Positions 46,240 through 56,560 of a DNA stretch of 64,000 nucleotides are shown here, one piece after another. This DNA comes from Clostridium sp. AM49-4BH (lineage in GTDB: Bacteria > Bacillota > Clostridia > Lachnospirales > Lachnospiraceae). The notes under the pieces are model-generated. The model was given only the letters and a program-made list of their open reading frames with translations. It was not told the DNA's origin and made no database searches. The translations under genes and the position numbers were made by a program. The stretch lies in contig NZ_QUFB01000002.1 in assembly GCF_003478335.1 (NCBI RefSeq), forward strand, positions 62,001 to 126,000. Reading direction: 5' to 3'. Position 1 is the first letter of the stretch. Every line of letters begins with the position of its first letter.

Positions 46240-47457
46240 ATGATGACATTAGATAAGTTTGAAGAAGCTTCAGAAAAGGTTAAGGAAGTCGTACTTCCGA
46301 CCAATCTGATCTATAGCGAGTACTTTTCAGAACAGACAGGAAATAAAGTATATCTGAAACCGGAAAATATGCAGTACACAGGAGCTTATAAGGTGCGAGG
46401 CGCTTATTATAAGATCAGTACAATGTCATCGGACGAAAGAGAAAAAGGATTGATTACGGCATCTGCAGGAAATCATGCGCAGGGAGTTGCCTACGCGGCC
46501 AAATTATATGGTGTTCCGGCAACGATCGTAATGCCGACAACGACGCCGTTGATAAAAGTGAATCGAACGAAAGGTTATGGCGCTAACGTGGTACTGCATG
46601 GATCAGTATACGATGAAGCCTGCCAGAAAGCGTTGGAATTGGCAGAGAAGAGCGGTGCTACTTTTGTACATCCGTTTAATGATGAAACCGTTGCAACCGG
46701 TCAGGGAACGATTGCAATGGAAATCTTTAAGGAACTGCCGACAGTAGACATTATTTTGGTCCCGATCGGTGGTGGTGGACTGGCAGCCGGTGTTTCAACA
46801 CTTGCTAAGCTGTTAAATCCGAACATCAAAGTGATTGGCGTAGAGCCGGCAGGCGCAAGCTGTATGAAAGCATCTTTAGATGCGGGCAAAGTAGTTACAC
46901 TGCCAAATGTAGAGACAATTGCGGATGGTACCGCTGTTAAGACTCCGGGAGATAAGATTTTCCCATATATACAGAAAAATATTGACGAGATCATTGCTGT
47001 TGAGGATGAAGAGTTGATTGTCAATTTCTTAGATATTTTGGAAAACCATAAGATGTTAGTAGAAAACTCAGGCTTGCTTACTGTGGCAGCATTAAAGCAT
47101 CTCGACTGCAAGGGCAAACGGGTCGTTTCAATCTTAAGTGGCGGTAATATGGACATTATTACGTTGTCTTCCGTCGTTCAGCATGGACTGATCGCCCGCG
47201 GCAGAGTATTTACCGTTGCCGTACAGTTACCGGACAGACCGGGTGAACTTGTCAACGTAGCGGATATTATCGCAAAAGAAAAAGGAAATGTTATCCGCTT
47301 AGAGCATAATCAGTTTGTCAGCATCAACCGTAATGCGGCAGTTGAGCTTCGGATCACGCTTGAGGCATTTGGACAGGAGCACAAAAATGAGATTTTAAAG
47401 GCGCTTCGTGACAAGGGGTATGACGCAAAAGAAGAGACACCGACAGGTATGTATTAG
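46240..47457 (+). CDS. ilvA: Threonine ammonia-lyase with C-terminal ACT domain
   Basis: This PLP enzyme converts threonine to 2-oxobutyrate and ammonia, feeding isoleucine synthesis or threonine breakdown. The ATG at 46240 has GGAGG 8 bases before it, giving 405 residues. The PLP lysine is in YKVRGAYY, the Gly-rich phosphate loop in IGGGGLAAG, and Ser in SGGN. An ACT domain (about 330-400, VQLPDRPGELVNVADII) suggests amino-acid control. The length and single ACT-like domain match the shorter, often catabolic type. It lies 17 bases before hisZ, so it probably shares the his transcript. Confidence 0.92.
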   Translation: MMTLDKFEEASEKVKEVVLPTNLIYSEYFSEQTGNKVYLKPENMQYTGAYKVRGAYYKISTMSSDEREKGLITASAGNHAQGVAYAAKLYGVPATIVMPTTTPLIKVNRTKGYGANVVLHGSVYDEACQKALELAEKSGATFVHPFNDETVATGQGTIAMEIFKELPTVDIILVPIGGGGLAAGVSTLAKLLNPNIKVIGVEPAGASCMKASLDAGKVVTLPNVETIADGTAVKTPGDKIFPYIQKNIDEIIAVEDEELIVNFLDILENHKMLVENSGLLTVAALKHLDCKGKRVVSILSGGNMDIITLSSVVQHGLIARGRVFTVAVQLPDRPGELVNVADIIAKEKGNVIRLEHNQFVSINRNAAVELRITLEAFGQEHKNEILKALRDKGYDAKEETPTGMY

Positions 47458-47474
47458 AAAGGAATGGTTGTTTT

Positions 47475-48719
47475 ATGGCAGGAACAGAAAATACAAAGGC
47501 ATCAGAATTGTTGCACACACCCGGTGGAGTGCGGGATATTTATGGCAGTGCTTGTGCCAGAAAGCTGGAGGTACAGCATTCGTTAGAGCAGGTGATGCAT
47601 TCCTATGGATTTCGAAATGTGCAGACACCGACGTTTGAGTATTTTGATATTTTTAATAAAGAACGTGGAACAGCTGCATCCAATGAGATGTTTAAGTTCT
47701 TTGACCGTGGCAACAATACACTAGTATTGCGACCGGACATGACGCCGGCGATCGCACGCTGTGTTGCCAAATATTTCCGTGAGGAGACTGAGCAGATGCG
47801 TTTCTGCTACACGGCACAGACTTTTGTCAGTACCGGACAATACAAGGGTAAATTGCAGGAAGTGACACAGGTTGGAGCAGAGCTTTTTATGGATGACAGC
47901 TCCGATGCGGACGCAGAGATGTTAGCATTGACGATAGAATGTCTGTTAGAGAGCGGTTTGAAGGAATTTCAGATCGAAGTGGGACATGCCGATCTGTTCC
48001 GGGCTTTGGTAGAGGAAGCAGGCTTTGAGGAGGAGACGATCGAGACGCTGCGTGATCTGATCGAGAGCAAAAACTTCTTTGGCGTGGAAGAATTGTTAGG
48101 CAAGCTCACGGTACAGCAGGGGTTAAAAGAGGTCTTTGTGAAACTGCCGGAACTATTAGAGAACTTAAAAGAGGCGGCAGATTTTGTGCGTGCGAGAAGT
48201 AAGAGCGAGCGCGTATATAAAGCATTAGAACGCTTGGAAAAATTAGAAGAGATCTTAAAGATATATGGTTTAGAAGATTATGTCACGATCGATCTCAGTA
48301 TGCTGAGTCATTACAGCTATTATACAGGAGTTGTATTCCGTGCCTATACATATGGAAATGGTGAGGCGATCGCCAGCGGTGGCCGCTATGACGGTTTGGT
48401 GGCACAGTTTGGCAAAGAGGCGCCGGCAATCGGTTTGGTTATCGTATTAGACCAGTTGATGATCGCAATGGAGCGTCAGAAGCTGTTTGGAGAGACTGCA
48501 CTTGGCGGAACACTTTTGGTGTATCCGAAAGAGGTGCGTGCGCAGGCTTTGCAGGAGGCTAAGAAAATGCGTGAAGGTGGACAAGTTGTTCAGATGATGC
48601 GCAAATCTTCCAAAAAAGAAATTGAAGAATATGTTGCTTACGCAAAACGCAACGGTAATGATTCTTTGATCTACCTGACGAAAGATGGCGAAAAACAGCA
48701 GATGATAGAGACGAAATAA
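47475..48719 (+). CDS. hisZ: ATP phosphoribosyltransferase regulatory subunit
   Basis: HisZ is a histidyl-tRNA-synthetase paralogue that activates short-form HisG. The 414 residues show the class II fold (motif 2-like [11 protein letters not shown]) but lack the anticodon-binding arrangement and aminoacylation residues of HisRS. The opening [10 protein letters not shown] is usual. Its place directly before a short hisG supports HisZ over a second HisRS. It has 15 bases to hisG. Confidence 0.92.
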   Translation: MAGTENTKASELLHTPGGVRDIYGSACARKLEVQHSLEQVMHSYGFRNVQTPTFEYFDIFNKERGTAASNEMFKFFDRGNNTLVLRPDMTPAIARCVAKYFREETEQMRFCYTAQTFVSTGQYKGKLQEVTQVGAELFMDDSSDADAEMLALTIECLLESGLKEFQIEVGHADLFRALVEEAGFEEETIETLRDLIESKNFFGVEELLGKLTVQQGLKEVFVKLPELLENLKEAADFVRARSKSERVYKALERLEKLEEILKIYGLEDYVTIDLSMLSHYSYYTGVVFRAYTYGNGEAIASGGRYDGLVAQFGKEAPAIGLVIVLDQLMIAMERQKLFGETALGGTLLVYPKEVRAQALQEAKKMREGGQVVQMMRKSSKKEIEEYVAYAKRNGNDSLIYLTKDGEKQQMIETK

Positions 48720-48733
48720 GTAGGAGGATAGCG

Positions 48734-49375
48734 ATGAAATACATAACATTTGCCCTGGCAAAAGGGCGTTTGGCAAAACAGACATTAGCGCTGTTAGAGC
48801 AGATTGGTATTACATGTGAGGAAATGAAGGATGAGAAAACGCGTAAGCTGATCTTTGTAAATGAAGAACTTGGTTTTAAGTTTTTCCTTTCGAAAGCATC
48901 GGATGTTCCGACTTATGTTGAAATGGGTGCTGCTGATATTGGTGTAGTCGGTAAGGATACCATTTTGGAAGAGGGCCGCAAGTTATATGAAGTATTGGAT
49001 CTCAATTGCGGCAAATGCCGTATGTGTGTTGCAGGACCGAAAGAGGCGAAGGAACGCTTGAATGACGGTTCCCTGATCCGTGTGGCAAGCAAGTATCCTC
49101 GCATTGCAAAGGATTATTTTTATAATGTCAAACATCAGACAGTTGAGATCATTAAACTGAATGGGTCGGTAGAGCTTGCTCCAATCGTTGGTCTGTCAGA
49201 AGTGATCGTGGATATTGTTGAGACAGGTTCGACACTGCGTGAAAACGGTTTGGAAGTATTGGAAGAGATCTGTCCGTTATCGGCGAGAGTGGTTGTTAAT
49301 GAAGTGAGTATGAAGATGCAGCATGAGCGTATTACAAAGTTGATCCGAGATCTGCGGAAAGTTATTCCACAGTAA
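48734..49375 (+). CDS. hisG: ATP phosphoribosyltransferase, short form
   Basis: HisG performs the first step of histidine synthesis, joining ATP and PRPP. The 213 residues lack the C-terminal regulatory domain of long HisG, which explains the adjacent hisZ. FALAKGRL opens the protein, and the PRPP loop is in [19 protein letters not shown] lies before the ATG. Confidence 0.95.
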   Translation: MKYITFALAKGRLAKQTLALLEQIGITCEEMKDEKTRKLIFVNEELGFKFFLSKASDVPTYVEMGAADIGVVGKDTILEEGRKLYEVLDLNCGKCRMCVAGPKEAKERLNDGSLIRVASKYPRIAKDYFYNVKHQTVEIIKLNGSVELAPIVGLSEVIVDIVETGSTLRENGLEVLEEICPLSARVVVNEVSMKMQHERITKLIRDLRKVIPQ

Positions 49376-49398
49376 CATAGAAAGAGGAGGAAATTACG

Positions 49399-50691
49399 AT
49401 GAGAATTGTAAAGCTGACACAAAAAGAGCGCGAAAATATTTTGGAAAATCTTTTGAAAAGAAGTCCGAATCAATATAGCAAATTTGAGACAACGGTTCGC
49501 GATATTTTGGATAAAGTGAAAGCAGAAGGTGACCAGGCACTGTTTGCGTATACAGAACAGTTTGATGGTGTAAAGATCACTGAGGAAACCTTCCGTGTTA
49601 CCGAAGAAGAAATTGCTGAGGCATATGAAAAAGTAGATTCTCATCTGATTGAAATCATTCGTAAGGCGTTAGTGAATATTCGTGATTACCACCAGAAACA
49701 GGTTCGATACAGTTGGTTTGACAGCAAACCGGATGGCACGCTGTTAGGTCAGAAAGTAACGGCATTGGAACGTGTTGGTGTATATGTTCCGGGTGGTAAA
49801 GCAGTATATCCGTCATCGGTTTTGATGAATATTGTTCCGGCAAAGGTGGCAGGAGTAGAACGTATCGTTATGACAACACCGCCGGGAAAAGATGGCAAAG
49901 TATATCCGATCACATTGGTTGCAGCCAAAGAGGCTGGCGTCGATGAGATTTATAAAGTGGGTGGAGCACAGGCAATCGGTGCTTTGGCATATGGAACCGA
50001 AAGCATCAAAAAGGTTGATAAGATCGTGGGACCAGGTAATATTTTTGTGGCACTGGCCAAGAAAGCGGTATATGGACATGTCAGCATTGACTCGATCGCC
50101 GGCCCGAGTGAGATTTTAGTACTGGCAGATGAGACAGCCAACCCACGTTATGTAGCTGCTGACTTATTGTCACAGGCAGAACATGATGAGATGGCATCTG
50201 CGATCCTGATCACGACTAGCGAAGAGCTGGCTGATAAAGTATCCGAAGAAGTTGATGGTTTTGTGAAAAAATTATCCCGTCAGGAGATCATCCAAAAATC
50301 ATTGGATTCTTACGGTTATATTCTGGTTGCAGATACGATGGAAGAGGCGATTGAAACAGCTAACGAGATTGCTTCAGAGCATTTAGAGATCGTTACGAAA
50401 AATCCATTCGATACAATGACGAGAATTCGTAACGCCGGAGCGATTTTCTTAGGAGAGTACAGCAGTGAGCCTTTGGGTGATTATTTTGCAGGACCAAACC
50501 ATGTGCTTCCGACAAATGGCACTGCGAAGTTTTTCTCTCCACTGTCGGTCGATGACTTTATTAAGAAGTCCAGTATCATTTCCTATTCCCGAGAGGCACT
50601 GGAGCTGGTACATCAGGATATCGAGGACTTTGCAACTGCTGAGAAGTTCACTGCACATGCAAATTCAATCGCTGTTCGATTCGAACAATAA
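49399..50691 (+). CDS. hisD: Histidinol dehydrogenase
   Basis: HisD makes the last two oxidations to histidine. It has 430 residues. The family segment [20 protein letters not shown] and the zinc ligands in LLSQAEHD and ASEHLEI are present. It starts 23 bases after hisG behind AGAGGAGG. Confidence 0.96.
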   Translation: MRIVKLTQKERENILENLLKRSPNQYSKFETTVRDILDKVKAEGDQALFAYTEQFDGVKITEETFRVTEEEIAEAYEKVDSHLIEIIRKALVNIRDYHQKQVRYSWFDSKPDGTLLGQKVTALERVGVYVPGGKAVYPSSVLMNIVPAKVAGVERIVMTTPPGKDGKVYPITLVAAKEAGVDEIYKVGGAQAIGALAYGTESIKKVDKIVGPGNIFVALAKKAVYGHVSIDSIAGPSEILVLADETANPRYVAADLLSQAEHDEMASAILITTSEELADKVSEEVDGFVKKLSRQEIIQKSLDSYGYILVADTMEEAIETANEIASEHLEIVTKNPFDTMTRIRNAGAIFLGEYSSEPLGDYFAGPNHVLPTNGTAKFFSPLSVDDFIKKSSIISYSREALELVHQDIEDFATAEKFTAHANSIAVRFEQ

Positions 50692-50762
50692 TTGGAATAC
50701 AAATTGCAAACTTTTGAAAAATCGGGTAAAATAAAAGGAAAAGCAAAGAAATGAGGATTCCT

Positions 50763-51365
50763 ATGGAACAGAACGTGAAGTGCCGTCAGGCTGAGGTGAC
50801 AAGAAAGACCGGAGAAACGGATATTACGATCCGTTTAAATTTGGATGGAACAGGGAAAGCTTCTATTCAGACCGGGATTGGATTCTTTGATCATATGTTG
50901 AATAGTTTTGCCAGACATGGGTTGTTTGATCTGGAAGTACAGGCAAAGGGTGATCTGGAGGTGGACTGCCATCATACGATAGAGGACACCGGAATTGTTT
51001 TGGGTGAGGCGATCCGTCAGGCTGTAGGGGATAAAAAGGGCATCTGCCGTTTTGGCGAGTGCATCTTGCCGATGGATGAAACGCTAGTACTATGTGCATT
51101 GGATCTGTCAGGCAGACCATACCTGCGCTATCATCTGGACCTTACAGTTCCATCTGTGGGACAGTTCGATACGGAGATGGTTCATGAATTCTTTTATGCA
51201 GTAAGCTATGCAGCAGGAATGAATCTTCATGTAAAACAGCTCGATGGGGAGAACAATCATCACATTATTGAGGCTGCTTTTAAGTCGTTTGCAAAAGCAT
51301 TGGATCGTGCAGTGAGTTATGACGGACGTATATCTGATGTATTATCAACCAAAGGAAGCCTATAG
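50763..51365 (+). CDS. hisB: Imidazoleglycerol-phosphate dehydratase
   Basis: HisB removes water from imidazoleglycerol phosphate. The ATG at 50763 has ATGAGG 6 bases upstream, so the in-frame ATG at 50751 is better read as part of the ribosome site. That gives 200 residues, the mono-functional form without the phosphatase domain. Metal-binding histidines lie in [21 protein letters not shown] and NNHHIIE. Confidence 0.96.
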   Translation: MEQNVKCRQAEVTRKTGETDITIRLNLDGTGKASIQTGIGFFDHMLNSFARHGLFDLEVQAKGDLEVDCHHTIEDTGIVLGEAIRQAVGDKKGICRFGECILPMDETLVLCALDLSGRPYLRYHLDLTVPSVGQFDTEMVHEFFYAVSYAAGMNLHVKQLDGENNHHIIEAAFKSFAKALDRAVSYDGRISDVLSTKGSL

Positions 51366-51375
51366 GAGGACGATT

Positions 51376-52638
51376 ATGAACCACAAAAAGATAATTCCTT
51401 TTATTAATGCAGAGAATGAGTATCCTGCAAATGTCATTCAGTTGGCAAACCGCTATTCCTGTGAGGGTGCGGACGAATTGTTTTTATATAATTATACCGG
51501 AGATGAAGCTTCCAGAGAGGAGTTTTTGTCTACCGTGCGGGAGATTGAAAAACAGATCGACATTCCATTTACGGTTGGAATCTATGTATCACGGTTTGAG
51601 GATGCCAAAAAGGCACTCTATACCGGAGCAAGTTCTGTTGTGATCCGTAAGGCTTTGCTGCCGGAGGAGAAAGAATTAAATGAGATCCTGCGCCGTTTTG
51701 ATCGTGATAAACTGGCTGTGGAAGTCGACATGAAGGCTGATTTTCAAAATGCGGAACAGCTCAATGCTTTTTATGAGCAGGGATTTGGTACGGTCGTGTT
51801 AAAGCATATTGATACGACAAAGAGTTTTAGTGATGCGATCGATCAGTGCAAAATGACGGTTTTGATCCGAGATGGATTGATCCGTAATGATCTAAGTGAG
51901 TTGCTTTCCTATAGCAATGTATACGGTGTATCAACTAATTATTTTGAGGACAAAGATATTTATAAAGCAAAACGTGCATTGAAGCAGAATGGTATAGCTG
52001 TGGAAGTTTTTGAAAGCCTGATTGATTTTGCTGATTTTAAGCTGGATGCCAATGGGTTGATCCCGGCAATTGTGCAGGATTACCGCACCGGTGAAGTTCT
52101 TATGCTTGGATATATGAATGAGGAGTCTTATGCGAAGACGATCGAAACAGGCCGCATGACATATTTCAGCCGAAGCAGACAGAAACTTTGGTTAAAGGGT
52201 GAAACTTCCGGTCATTTTCAGTATGTTAAATCATTGTCGTTAGATTGTGATAATGATACGATTCTTGCTAAAGTGCGTCAGATCGGTGCTGCCTGTCATA
52301 CCGGCAATCGAAGCTGTTTTTTCAAAGAATTGGCCAAGAAAGAATATATTCAGACGAATCCTCTTACCGTATTGATGGAAGATTACAACGTTATTATGGA
52401 ACGAAAAAATCATCCAAAGGAAGGTTCGTATACGAATTATCTGTTTGATAAGGGAATCGATAAGATTCTTAAGAAATGTGGAGAAGAGGCAACGGAGATT
52501 GTGATCGCTGCCAAAAATCCGGATGCAGAAGAGCTGCGCTATGAGATTGCAGATTTCCTGTATCATATGATGGTCTTGATGGCAGAATGTGGTTTGGACT
52601 GGAATGATATCACGAAGGAATTGGTGAATCGCAGGTAA
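51376..52638 (+). CDS. hisIE: HisF-like (degenerate) - HisI - HisE fusion
   Basis: The ATG at 51376 has AGGAGG upstream; the gene starts 10 bases after the hisB stop. It has 420 residues. HisI, the phosphoribosyl-AMP cyclohydrolase, covers about 218-320 (zinc ligands in LDCDND and [11 protein letters not shown]), and HisE, the phosphoribosyl-ATP diphosphatase, covers about 333-420 ([13 protein letters not shown]). The first ~210 residues resemble a HisF/HisA TIM barrel ([25 protein letters not shown]). The position of the HisF catalytic Asp11 is Asn11, the phosphate-binding Gly-Gly after TVG is lost (TVGIYVSRF), and a second Asp survives in VEVDMK (118). The barrel is therefore probably not an active cyclase. 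Confidence 0.9.
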   Translation: MNHKKIIPFINAENEYPANVIQLANRYSCEGADELFLYNYTGDEASREEFLSTVREIEKQIDIPFTVGIYVSRFEDAKKALYTGASSVVIRKALLPEEKELNEILRRFDRDKLAVEVDMKADFQNAEQLNAFYEQGFGTVVLKHIDTTKSFSDAIDQCKMTVLIRDGLIRNDLSELLSYSNVYGVSTNYFEDKDIYKAKRALKQNGIAVEVFESLIDFADFKLDANGLIPAIVQDYRTGEVLMLGYMNEESYAKTIETGRMTYFSRSRQKLWLKGETSGHFQYVKSLSLDCDNDTILAKVRQIGAACHTGNRSCFFKELAKKEYIQTNPLTVLMEDYNVIMERKNHPKEGSYTNYLFDKGIDKILKKCGEEATEIVIAAKNPDAEELRYEIADFLYHMMVLMAECGLDWNDITKELVNRR

Positions 52639-52659
52639 TAATAAGAAGGAGGAGAAGAT

Positions 52660-52854
52660 ATGATTGGTGTTTTGTTAGCAAAGGGGATTGCTGATCTGTC
52701 CTTTGGAGGTGCGCTGCTTTGGTATGTCGTTAAATATATCGTCAGTGCTGCTCTTGCCGTCGCAGCGGTTATGTTGGGAATCCGCCTGCGCAAAAATAAA
52801 AACGCAAAGACAGAGCAGTTAGCAGTGGATAAGGAAAGTGCTCATGGAAATTGA
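52660..52854 (+). CDS. Small membrane protein of unknown function
   Basis: The protein has 64 residues. A hydrophobic first half (about residues 1-43, one or two helices) is followed by a short basic and polar tail (RLRKNKNAK). A very good AAGGAGG lies 7 bases before the ATG, which supports a real gene. It overlaps the CYTH gene start by 11 bases and may be coupled to it. I do not recognise the family. Confidence 0.65.
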   Translation: MIGVLLAKGIADLSFGGALLWYVVKYIVSAALAVAAVMLGIRLRKNKNAKTEQLAVDKESAHGN

Positions 52855-53332
52855 GAAAAAATATCAGATCAAAGAAATGCCTTGTTTGGATGGAGCTATG
52901 ACAAAGGAAATGGAGCAGGGGTATCTCTGCACGGATCCGGTAGTGCGTATCAGACGAAGCAATGACAAGTATATTTTGACCTGTAAATCCTTTGATGGAA
53001 TGATTGGCGAAAGACGGGCGGATGTTCGTATGTGCCAGGAGTATGAGATAAACCTGCCGGAGGAAAGTTATAAGCATCTGCGCCAGAAGGTAGATGGCGG
53101 CTTGATCTCTAAGACACGGTATATTATTCCGTTAGCAGATGGACATATTGCGGAATTAGATGTATTTCATGGTCCCTTAGAGGGACTTCGTTTTGTTGAA
53201 GTGGAATTTCAGGATGAGGAAGATGCAGATCTGTTTGTTCCGCCGGAATGGTTTGGTCAAAATGTAAGTGGTGATAAACGTTATTCCAACAGTTTTTTGT
53301 CAACGCAGACAGGGCTGGAAGCGTTTTTGTAA
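52844..53332 (+). CDS. CYTH-domain protein (triphosphate tunnel metalloenzyme family)
   Basis: The 162 residues begin MEIEKKYQI, the E-x-E-x-K signature of CYTH proteins. Basic patches (VRIRRSNDKYILTCKS) and acidic strands (AELDVFHG, RFVEVEFQDEEDA) that line the tunnel are present. Relatives hydrolyse triphosphate, thiamine triphosphate or polyphosphate, or cyclise ATP; the sequence does not decide which. The ATG at 52844 fits the family start better than the GTG at 52838. Confidence 0.85.
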   Translation: MEIEKKYQIKEMPCLDGAMTKEMEQGYLCTDPVVRIRRSNDKYILTCKSFDGMIGERRADVRMCQEYEINLPEESYKHLRQKVDGGLISKTRYIIPLADGHIAELDVFHGPLEGLRFVEVEFQDEEDADLFVPPEWFGQNVSGDKRYSNSFLSTQTGLEAFL

Positions 53333-53416
53333 ATACAAAGTAAATCCGAATGAAGACAAAATAATGCGACTACAGGGAAATTCGGTTACTGCAATAAAAA
53401 ATAATGGAGGCACATT

Positions 53417-54294
53417 ATGTTTAAAATTTTGAAGAAAGAATACCTTGCCAATAATATCTGGCTTATGGATATTGAGGCACCAAGAGTGGCAAAACACTGT
53501 CAGCCGGGTCAGTTTGTCATTGTCAAGACCGATGAAAAAGGAGAGCGTATTCCGCTTACGGTATGTGATTATGACCGCGAGCAGGGAAGTGTTACGATTG
53601 TATTTCAGACAGTTGGAGCATCTACTACGGAGATGGCAAAGTATGAGGTTGGAGAATCCTTTATGGATTTTGTAGGACCGCTTGGATGTGCATCTGAGTT
53701 GATCAAGATGCCATTAGATGAGTTGAAAAAGGAGAAGATCCTTTTTGTATGTGGTGGTGTAGGTACTGCACCGGTATATCCACAGGTAAAATGGATGAAA
53801 GAACATGGTGTTGATGTCGATGTTATTATCGGCGCCCGCACAAAAGATATTATTATTTTGGAAAATGAGATGCGCAAAGTAGCTGCGAATCTTTATATTG
53901 CTACCGATGATGGTTCTTATGAGTTCAAAGGTAACGGCTGTGACAAGATCAATGATCTGATCGGACAGGGTAAGGAATATACGAGGTTGTAGCGATTGGA
54001 CCGATGATCATGATGAAATTTGTATGTAAGCTTACAAAAGAGCTCGGTATCCCTACGATCGTCAGCATGAACCCGATTATGGTCGATGGAACAGGTATGT
54101 GTGGTGCGTGTCGTTTGAAAGTTGGCGATGAGATCAAATTTGCCTGTGTAGATGGACCTGAGTTTGATGGACATTTGGTTGACTTTGACCAGGCAATGCT
54201 GCGTCAGCGTATGTACAAGACAGAAGAAGGCAGAGCAATGTTGAAATTGCAGGAAGGTGATACCCATCACGGTGGATGTGGCCAGTGCCATTAA
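53417..54294 (+). CDS. nfnA: NfnA-like FAD/[2Fe-2S] reductase subunit, interrupted by one frameshift near 53981-53992
   Basis: This is a sulfide dehydrogenase beta/PyrK-like subunit. With the next gene it matches the NfnAB NADH-dependent ferredoxin:NADP oxidoreductase, which moves electrons between ferredoxin, NADH and NADPH. The first frame holds the FAD domain and the NAD site VCGGVGTAPVYPQ, and stops at 53992. The second frame (from about 53983) reads VVAIGPMIMMK and the cysteine cluster CGACRL...CVDG. One missing base near ACGAGGTTGTAG restores 292 residues. The alternative name is the small subunit of a GltA-type enzyme. TGGAGG precedes the start. Confidence 0.87.
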
Positions 54295-54337
54295 TGATAG
54301 AACAAAATAGAATAAACACTTCGAATGGAGGATAACA

Positions 54338-55725
54338 ATGGAAGTAGATGTAATGAAGAGAGTTCCTGTACGTGAGCAGGACCCGAAGGTACGTGCCAAG
54401 AACTTTGAAGAAGTATGTCTTGGATACAATAGAGAAGAGGCAACGGCAGAGGCATCTCGCTGCCTGCAGTGTAAAAATCCGCAGTGTGTGAAAGGCTGTC
54501 CGGTAAATATTGATATTCCGGGATTTATTGGCAAGCTCGTAGAGGGCAGTGTAGAAGATGCTTATCATGTGATCAGTAAGTACTCTGCACTTCCGGCTGT
54601 ATGTGGTCGTGTATGTCCACAGGAGAGCCAGTGTGAGTCCAAATGTATCCGCGGAATCAAAGGTGATGCTGTTTCTATCGGTAAGCTAGAGCGCTATGTT
54701 GCAGATACAGCAAGAGAAGAAGGCATTAAGCCGGCACCTGCAGAGACGAAGAACGGCAAGAAAGTTGCAGTGATCGGTTCCGGACCTGCAGGACTTACCT
54801 GTGCAGGAGATCTTGCAAAGCTTGGTTACGATGTTACTATTTTTGAGGCGCTGCATAAGGCTGGTGGCGTATTATCTTATGGTATTCCGGAGTTCCGTCT
54901 GCCAAAGACAAAAGTAGTAGATAAGGAAGTAGAAAACGTACAGTCACTGGGCGTTAAGATTGAGACAAACGTTGTGATCGGTAAGGCAACAACAATAGAT
55001 GAGTTATTAGAGGAGGAAGGATTCGATGCGGTATTCGTAGGATCCGGTGCAGGTCTTCCTAGATTTATGGGTATTCCGGGCGAGAATGCCAATGGCGTTT
55101 TCTCTGCCAATGAGTATTTGACCAGAAGTAACCTTATGAAAGCCTTTGACGAGAACTATGACACACCGATCATGCCGGCAAGAAAGTTGCTGTTGTTGGT
55201 GGTGGTAACGTAGCAATGGATGCAGCCAGAACTGCACTTCGTCTGGGGGCTGAAGTTCATATTGTATATCGACGCAGCGAAGAAGAACTTCCTGCACGTG
55301 TCGAGGAAGTGCATCATGCAAAGGAAGAGGGAATTATTTTTGATCTCCTCACAAATCCAACACAGATCTTTACCGATGAAGATGGTAACGTTTCCGGTAT
55401 GGAATGCATCCGTATGGAGCTTGGTGAGCCGGATGAATCCGGAAGACGCAGACCGGTGGAGATTGCCGGATCTGAGTTTACGCTGGATGTAGATACCGTT
55501 ATCATGTCTTTGGGAACCAGCCCAAATCCATTGATCTCTTCGACAACGAAGGGATTAGAGACAAACCGTCGTAAATGTATCGTTGCAGAGGAGCAGAATG
55601 GTCAGACATCAAAGGCAAAGGTATATGCCGGTGGTGATGCTGTTACCGGTGCTGCTACGGTTATTTTGGCAATGGGAGCCGGTAAAGCTGCTGCAAAGGG
55701 TATTCATGAATTCCTGAGCAAGTAA
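54338..55725 (+). CDS. nfnB: NfnB/GltA-like flavoprotein subunit, interrupted by one frameshift near 55171-55190
   Basis: This resembles glutamate-synthase small subunit and NfnB. Two N-terminal [4Fe-4S] motifs (CLQCKNPQCVKGCP and CGRVCPQESQCESKC) precede an FAD fold (VIGSGPAGLTCAG). The NADPH fold (VVGGGNVAMDAARTALRLGA) then begins right after the frame break. The first frame ends at 55213 and the second continues to 55725. Restoring one G in CATGCCGGCAAG gives 462 residues, family-typical. No GltB-like large subunit is nearby, which favours NfnB over glutamate synthase. A terminator follows. Confidence 0.87.
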
Positions 55726-55803
55726 TACGTATAAGTGAGTTTGCTGTCACGTAAGACCATGGACTGCAAATGGCGAGATCGTATTAACGAATAAACCGGA
55801 TAT

Positions 55804-55848
55804 CGGACTGTCGGAAGAGAGGACTCTTCCGGCGGTCTTTTTTACTTT
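55804..55848 (+). terminator. Terminator after nfnAB
   Basis: GACTGTCGGAAGAG pairs with CTCTTCCGGCGGTC (two G-U pairs) and is followed by six T. Confidence 0.85.
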
Positions 55849-56560
55849 AATTAATAACTGAAACTGCTGTTGTGTAGTGTGCGATCACCGCACAGAGTAC
55901 TTGAAAGTACGAATTTATAGGGATTCTTCGGGATTTTAGGCAAAAAAATTGTGCATATTGTATGGTTTGAAAGAGCAAAAAAGACAAATTGCACAAAATC
56001 AGGGTTGTCAATTGTTGTATTATCTGATTTTCTTTGTGAGAATTGCTATTTATGAGCATTTTTATTAGTACATACGTCCATTGCCCGGATGATATCATTT
56101 TGGTACGATATTACTAGTCCAGTGAGTGAGAAACATACACAAGATTTCAGTTTGCTGGACTGGAAAATCCAATTGTCAGGCAGATCATCTGATTGACATT
56201 CTAAGTTTTTGAAGGGTCTTTTGTTCATAATCACATTGAGAGAGTAAAGCAGCTTTCATATAGTATTTCTATTCATGATTTATTTCAGAATAAGTTCCCA
56301 TATCGGACAAATCTACCTTTTACTAAAACACGATTTCTTCCATCGCTGTGCAACAGGGCAAAAAGAGGGATGATAGCTGTAGACAGCATAGAAGAGAACC
56401 GGATTTTCAAATGGAGTCGTTCATTAGGTTTCTCGAGGTTATAAGCTTTGATAGGGTGGGAGTATCGGGAAACCTCAAATTCAGCACAGATGAAACGGGC
56501 TGTTATAGCTTGTTTTGTCGAGAGTACATCAAGCAAATAGGGTATGGAGGAGATTATAGG
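55849..56560. other. Long non-coding stretch before the DUF5688 gene
   Basis: This 712-base AT-rich stretch has no convincing + strand gene. It holds a 7-bp inverted repeat (AGTCCAG at 56116-56122, CTGGACT at 56155-56161). On the minus strand, an open frame over 56285-56665 has a C-terminal 70 residues (56288-56497) that read like a real protein (for example AEFEVSRYSHPIKAYNLEK and DGRNRVLVKGRFVRYG). The rest of that frame is antisense to the DUF5688 gene and no ribosome site is evident. It may be a decayed element or a repeated intergenic block. Confidence 0.45.

Noticed and set aside
54338..55725. Glutamate synthase small subunit (GltD) as the main call
   Set aside because: No large subunit is adjacent, while the upstream FAD/[2Fe-2S] partner fits an NfnAB pair.
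56348..56560. 71-codon N-terminal extension of the DUF5688 protein
   Set aside because: The family start and a GGAGG site are at 56561, and the extension has no family similarity.
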